From positions 1 through 7,588 of the forward strand of contig JAOULY010000083.1 in assembly GCA_029881775.1 (NCBI GenBank): DNA of 7,588 nucleotides. The letters are read 5' to 3'. Both the position numbers and the translations under genes were made by a program. This DNA is from Gammaproteobacteria bacterium (lineage in GTDB: Bacteria > Pseudomonadota > Gammaproteobacteria > UBA9214). Positions 6,810-7,588 of this stretch are shown piece by piece; position 1 is the first letter of the stretch; every line of letters begins with the position of its first letter. Under the pieces are notes generated by a model, which had not been told where the DNA came from, did not search any database, and worked only from the letters and a program-made list of their open reading frames with translations.

Positions 6810-6852
6810 GTCGTTCTGTACTACCAGGTCTTTCATTGCAGAGAATTGAAAA

Positions 6853-6859
6853 AAGGAGG
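6853..6859 (+). promoter_or_regulatory. Shine-Dalgarno of the catalase-peroxidase gene
   Basis: AAGGAGG lies eight bases before the ATG at 6868. This near-perfect site fixes the start at the Met that begins the signal peptide, rather than at Met30 (6955) where the mature enzyme sequence begins. Confidence 0.85.
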
Positions 6860-6867
6860 GTACTTTG

Positions 6868-7588
6868 ATGCCAGGGAAAACGAAAATTGCCGCTGCGCTG
6901 GTCGCAGCAATCATGTCAGCACCGCTGATCACGATTCCTGCACATGCCGGGGGCATGGCGAAATCGAACCAGTTCTGGTGGCCTGAGCTGCTGGATCTCG
7001 AACAACTGCGCTCGCACGATGCGCGGTCCAACCCCTACGGTGAAGATTTTGACTACGCTGAGGCATTCAGCAGCGTTGACATGAAAGCCCTGAAAGCAGA
7101 TATCGAACAGGCGCTGACCACGTCCCAGGACTGGTGGCCGGCCGACTGGGGCCACTATGGCGGCCTGATGATTCGCCTGGCCTGGCACAGCGCCGGTACC
7201 TACCGCGTGCATGACGGCCGTGGCGGTGGCGATGGCGGGCAGATTCGCCTGGAGCCGCTCAATAGCTGGCCGGATAACGGTAACCTCGACAAGGCACGCC
7301 GCATCCTGTGGCCGGTCAAGCAGAAATACGGTCGCAACGTGTCATGGGGCGACCTGATGATCCTCGCCGGTAACGTCGCGCTGGAGTCGATGGGTTTCGA
7401 GACGCTGGGCTTTGCCGGCGGCCGTGCGGACGACTGGGAAGCGGACCTCGTTTACTGGGGGCCGGAGACAAAGATGCTGGCCAACGACAAGCGCTACGAC
7501 AAGGACGGCAAGCTGGAGAAACCGCTGGCCGCACTGCACATGGGTCTGATCTACGTGAACCCGGAAGGCCCCAACGGCAACGGCGACC
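6868..7588 (+). CDS. katG: Catalase-peroxidase (KatG family) with Sec signal peptide, 3' end cut by window edge
   Basis: The enzyme breaks down hydrogen peroxide with heme, by catalase and peroxidase reactions. Only the first 240 residues of a protein usually about 720-750 long are present. The haem-side residues are visible: Arg103, Trp106 and His107 in MIRLAWHSAGTYR, and Asp136 in NSWPDN. Tyr229 in GLIYVNPEGPNG belongs to the Met-Tyr-Trp crosslink needed for catalase activity. Its Met and the proximal His lie beyond the window. Numbering is within one of Mycobacterium tuberculosis KatG (W107, H108, Y229). Residues 1 to about 27 differ from cytoplasmic KatG: a Lys-containing start, a hydrophobic run AALVAAIMSAPLITI and an AHA cleavage site, a clear Sec signal peptide. 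The mature part begins GGMAKSNQFWWPE. Periplasmic members of this family are known (E. coli O157 KatP, some Legionella catalase-peroxidases). The strong Shine-Dalgarno supports this start. Divergence from oxyR implies peroxide induction. Calling it katG or katP is a naming choice. Confidence 0.95.
   Translation, partial: MPGKTKIAAALVAAIMSAPLITIPAHAGGMAKSNQFWWPELLDLEQLRSHDARSNPYGEDFDYAEAFSSVDMKALKADIEQALTTSQDWWPADWGHYGGLMIRLAWHSAGTYRVHDGRGGGDGGQIRLEPLNSWPDNGNLDKARRILWPVKQKYGRNVSWGDLMILAGNVALESMGFETLGFAGGRADDWEADLVYWGPETKMLANDKRYDKDGKLEKPLAALHMGLIYVNPEGPNGNGD

Larger units (their letters stand above)
6634..6867. promoter_or_regulatory. Divergent oxyR-katG control region
   Basis: This 234-base gap contains no convincing gene. 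Its left third (about 6640-6705) is strikingly AT-rich against the GC-rich neighbours and holds the candidate promoters and operators for both directions. It contains the tetranucleotides used in OxyR sites (ATAG/CTAT): CTAT at 6663 and 6705, ATAG at 6690 and 6695. Their spacing does not fit the full ATAG-N7-CTAT array. The remaining roughly 150 bases up to the katG start form a long leader with two small hairpins. Confidence 0.75.

Noticed and set aside
6804..6816. LexA-like GAAC...GTTC pair in the katG leader
   Set aside because: The half-sites are separated by five bases instead of the four in the Gram-positive LexA box, and it does not fit the CTGT-N8-ACAG type of gammaproteobacteria.
6699..6986. 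Possible small plus-strand protein overlapping the katG start
   Set aside because: It runs out of frame into the katG signal-peptide region, has no good ribosome site and no domain. The real gene in this place has a near-perfect Shine-Dalgarno.
1..7588. CRISPR array, insertion sequence, tRNA, defence island or other novel system
   Set aside because: No regularly spaced repeats, transposase or integrase motifs, tRNA-like folds or defence-protein motifs were seen. Nearly all the sequence is explained by five well-known protein families.

Overview
The window looks like chromosomal DNA of a Gram-negative proteobacterium, most likely a gammaproteobacterium. This rests on the gene types (an OxyR with Escherichia-like cysteine numbering, an RND drug-efflux pair, a lipoprotein amidase), on GC that looks to be in the mid-to-upper 50s by eye, and on Sec and lipobox export signals. 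The species cannot be named from the sequence.

Layout. Four genes lie on the minus strand, read from right to left: an oxyR-type peroxide sensor (6633 to 5695), a periplasmic efflux adaptor (5567 to 4476), an HAE1-type RND inner-membrane pump (4479 to 1357), and an exported lipoprotein of the amidase-signature family that runs off the left edge (1194 to 1). Divergent from oxyR, on the plus strand, a catalase-peroxidase gene (katG type) starts at 6868 and runs off the right edge. Both edge genes are incomplete and open to the window boundary.

How they work together. OxyR and KatG form a classic divergent peroxide-response pair sharing an AT-rich 234-base control region. It holds overlapping candidate promoters and a perfect TAACAAT-N7-ATTGTTA dyad. 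The KatG starts with a Sec signal peptide, so it is probably a periplasmic catalase-peroxidase rather than the usual cytoplasmic one. Behind oxyR, in the same direction, come the adaptor and the pump, coupled by an ATGA overlap. They form two of the three parts of a tripartite efflux system; no outer-membrane channel gene is present. A hairpin with a U-tract follows the pump gene and probably ends this transcript before the amidase. The same pump-amidase gap contains two degenerate copies of a CT-rich palindromic repeat.

No CRISPR array, insertion sequence, tRNA, rRNA or obvious defence or other undescribed system is visible. The points most worth a second look are the exported KatG, the linkage of OxyR to an efflux operon, and the palindromic control and repeat sequences.
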